Below are positions 62,180 through 64,000 of a DNA stretch of 64,000 nucleotides, piece after piece. Origin of the DNA: Lysobacterales bacterium (lineage in GTDB: Bacteria > Pseudomonadota > Gammaproteobacteria > Xanthomonadales > Rhodanobacteraceae). Location: assembly GCA_002632325.1 (NCBI GenBank), contig NSJK01000005.1, positions 62,001-126,000 of the forward strand. The letters are read 5' to 3'. A model generated the notes under the pieces. That model was not told the DNA's origin and did not search any database. It worked only from the letters and a program-made list of their open reading frames with translations. Position 1 is the stretch's first letter. The number at the start of each line of letters is the position of its first letter. The position numbers were made by a program, and so were the translations under genes.

Positions 62180-62689
62180 TTACTTGGCCGTGTAGACGAT
62201 CTCGACGCGACGGTTCTTCGACCAGCACGACTCGTCGTGCTGACGGCAAACCGGGCGCTCTTCGCCATAGCTGACGACATTGAGCTGGCTCGACGAGGCA
62301 CCGGCGGAGCTGAGCGCGCCCTGCACGGCATTGCCGCGACGCTCGCCCAGACCGAGGTTGTATTCACGCGAACCGCGCTCGTCGGTGTTGCCCTCGAGCG
62401 TCACGCGCGCATCGGGGAACTGGCGCAGGTACTCGGCATGGCAGGAAATCTGTGCCTGGAACTCGGGCTTGATTTCGCTCTTGTCGAGGTCGAAGTAGAC
62501 CACGCGCTGACGCAGGCAGGAATCGGTGTCGAGGCTGTCACGCGTGTAGCGACCGCCGTTGTCGGCCGGCTGGGTCTGCGTGGTGGTCGGGCCTTCCTGG
62601 GTCGGCGCCGGCTTGACGTTCTTCTTCGCACACGCCGCGACGCCCGCGACGAGCAGAACCGAGAACGCGATACGAATGGTGTTGTTCAT
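62180..62689 (-). CDS. pal: Peptidoglycan-associated lipoprotein Pal
   Basis: 169 residues. Lipoprotein signal with lipobox VAAC near residue 20, a Thr/Pro-rich linker, then the OmpA-like domain (about 65-169) with VVYFDLDKSEIKPEF, LEGNTDERGSREYNLGLGERRGNAV and SYGEERPVC. Pal anchors the outer membrane to peptidoglycan and binds TolB. It lies between tolB and cpoB; the gap to tolB is 123 nt. Confidence 0.97.
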   Translation of the reverse strand: MNNTIRIAFSVLLVAGVAACAKKNVKPAPTQEGPTTTQTQPADNGGRYTRDSLDTDSCLRQRVVYFDLDKSEIKPEFQAQISCHAEYLRQFPDARVTLEGNTDERGSREYNLGLGERRGNAVQGALSSAGASSSQLNVVSYGEERPVCRQHDESCWSKNRRVEIVYTAK

Positions 62690-62812
62690 GGAGCAAAGCC
62701 TCGAATTCAGATGGTTGGATGGGACGACTTTGAAGGTCGCTACAGCAGCAAGGTCATGCCCGGCGGCATGCTGCACCGCCACGCACAACGAAAATTTCAC
62801 TTTCCATTATGT

Positions 62813-64000
62813 TCAGCGCGGCCTGAACGGACCCCAAGCCGGTTCGCGCACATCACCTTCTGCATACCCCAATCGTTGACGTACCCGACCATCGGCCGAC
62901 GCCGCAAACAGCACACCGCGTGTCCCCTCACTCGCGGCGTAGAGAAGCATGCTGCCATTGGGCGCGAAACTGGGCGATTCGTCCTGACTGCCCGGCGAGA
63001 CCAGAGTGGATTGGTTGGTGGTCCGATCCAGAACCGCAATACGATACACGTTTCCGCTGCCCTGCACCATTGCAAGCTTGATGCCCTTGGCATCGACCAC
63101 GCTCGGGCTCGCGTTGTACTGACCCTGGAAGGTCACACGCGTGGGCTCGCCACCACTCGGTGGCAGCTGATAGATCTGCGGCTTGCCCGAGCGGTCGGAA
63201 GTGAAATAGATCGACTGCCCGTCGGGCGCCCAGCGCGGTTCGGTATCGATGGCGAAATGGCGCGTGACCTGGCTCAGCGCGCGACTGCCCAGATCGAGCA
63301 CGTAGATGTCCGGATTGCCGCCCTTGGACAGGCTCAGGGCGAGCCGGTTGCCATCGGGGGAAAACGAGGGCGCACTGTTGATGCCACGGCTGTTGGACAC
63401 GACCTGACGCGCGCCGGTGGACAGATCCTGCACGTAGACCGCCGAATTGCCGCTCTCGAACGACACATAAGCCAGGCGCTTGCCATCGGGCGACCAAGTC
63501 GGCGACAGCAAGGCCTCGCGCGAGCGCACCACCACCTGCGGGTTGTAGCCGTCGGAATCGGCGACCATCAGGGCATATTGCCCGTGCGGTGCAACGCCGG
63601 TCGCGGTGATGTAGGCGATGCGCGTCCAGAATGCACCGCGCACATGCAGGATCGCCTCGTACACTGCATCGGCGACCTGGTGGGAGATGTCGCGCAAGCC
63701 GCTGCGCTGTCCGCTGATCACGCTGCCGGCCAGACGTTGCTGGCGCGGCACGTCGAAGAGCTCCCACTCCACGCGCACGCCATCACCGCTGTCGCTCATG
63801 CGACCGACCACGAGATAGTCCTGCTTGAGCAGGCTCCAGGTCGGAAACTTGATCTCGGCCTGGCGCGTCGGGAATTCGACGATGTCGTTCCTGGGCAAGG
63901 TGCGGAACTGGCCCGAACGGGCCAGATCGGCGCGCACGATCTCGCCGGGATTGGCATCGGGCGGCAAGGTCGTGCCGTCATACCCGAACGGCACCACCGC
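62813..64000 (-). CDS. tolB: Tol-Pal system beta-propeller protein TolB (5' end outside window)
   Basis: Partial: the frame is open at the window edge and about 395 residues are visible of roughly 430-440. The N-terminal alpha/beta domain (to about 130) is followed by the six-bladed propeller with repeated blade words LSPTWSPDGKRLAYVSFE, SAPSFSPDGNRLALSLS, TEPRWAPDGQSIYFTSD and ESPSFAPNGSMLLYAA. TolB is periplasmic and alternates between TolA and Pal during division. It leads tolB-pal-cpoB-queE-queC here. Confidence 0.97.
   Translation of the reverse strand, partial: AVVPFGYDGTTLPPDANPGEIVRADLARSGQFRTLPRNDIVEFPTRQAEIKFPTWSLLKQDYLVVGRMSDSGDGVRVEWELFDVPRQQRLAGSVISGQRSGLRDISHQVADAVYEAILHVRGAFWTRIAYITATGVAPHGQYALMVADSDGYNPQVVVRSREALLSPTWSPDGKRLAYVSFESGNSAVYVQDLSTGARQVVSNSRGINSAPSFSPDGNRLALSLSKGGNPDIYVLDLGSRALSQVTRHFAIDTEPRWAPDGQSIYFTSDRSGKPQIYQLPPSGGEPTRVTFQGQYNASPSVVDAKGIKLAMVQGSGNVYRIAVLDRTTNQSTLVSPGSQDESPSFAPNGSMLLYAASEGTRGVLFAASADGRVRQRLGYAEGDVREPAWGPFRPR

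Overview
The window is GC-rich and densely coding, and its codon bias is strong enough to give long antisense shadow ORFs. Gene content and order suggest a gammaproteobacterium of the Xanthomonadales (Lysobacterales). The main reasons are the metX-metB-hom operon behind a SAM-I riboswitch, the tolB-pal-cpoB-queE-queC block ending at a tRNA-Lys, a FadE-type acyl-CoA dehydrogenase next to a TetR regulator, and a cyanophycin locus. The placement is inferred from content, not from a phylogeny.

Layout. 1-10 kb: the end of etfB plus etfA, a GMC oxidoreductase, a MOSC protein, an NTT/MFS-like carrier, a Nudix hydrolase, S-formylglutathione hydrolase, then fadE divergent from a TetR regulator with a palindromic candidate operator between them. 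10-16.6 kb: an AbrB/PIN toxin-antitoxin pair, GTP-dependent PEP carboxykinase, a TPR-sulfotransferase, and an ECF sigma factor with a small membrane protein and a DUF4097 protein. 16.6-20.1 kb: the methionine operon on the minus strand, overlapping by GTGA junctions and controlled by a SAM-I riboswitch. 20.3-24.2 kb: M20 peptidase, prfC and a YdeI-like protein. 24.3-27.4 kb: gcvT-gcvH and an SPFH/NfeD pair. 27.5-35.3 kb: a MacAB-like exporter with two split permeases plus a histidine kinase and an NtrC-type regulator. It is headed by a clear -24/-12 (sigma-54) promoter with an upstream palindrome, so it looks like an autoregulated envelope-response module. 35.3-38.3 kb: uup and dusA. 38.7-45.8 kb: rnk and a cyanophycin cluster (isoaspartyl dipeptidase, cyanophycinase, cyanophycin synthetase, and a second Mur-ligase-type protein without ATP-grasp).

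45.9-57.1 kb is an accessory island. It is bracketed by two copies of the 3' part of the Mur-ligase gene, one complete gene on the left and one 5'-truncated copy on the right, at a constant 12,147-nt offset with 473 bp identical. Inside are two minus-strand operons. One is AT-rich: creatininase-like amidohydrolase, UTRA regulator, two-TM ion channel. The other is a five-gene type I restriction-modification operon: DUF4143 ATPase, hsdM, hsdS, hsdR, YgjP-like metallopeptidase. Beyond the right repeat are a Cys-rich secreted protein and a HigBA pair whose toxin carries a frameshift.

59.6-64 kb: tRNA-Lys(UUU), REP-like hairpins, and the queC, queE, cpoB, pal, tolB block, with tolB cut by the window end.

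The best candidates for something undescribed are the creatininase/UTRA/channel operon inside the defence island, the ATP-grasp-less Mur ligase paired with CphA, and the sigma-54 control of a MacAB-like exporter.
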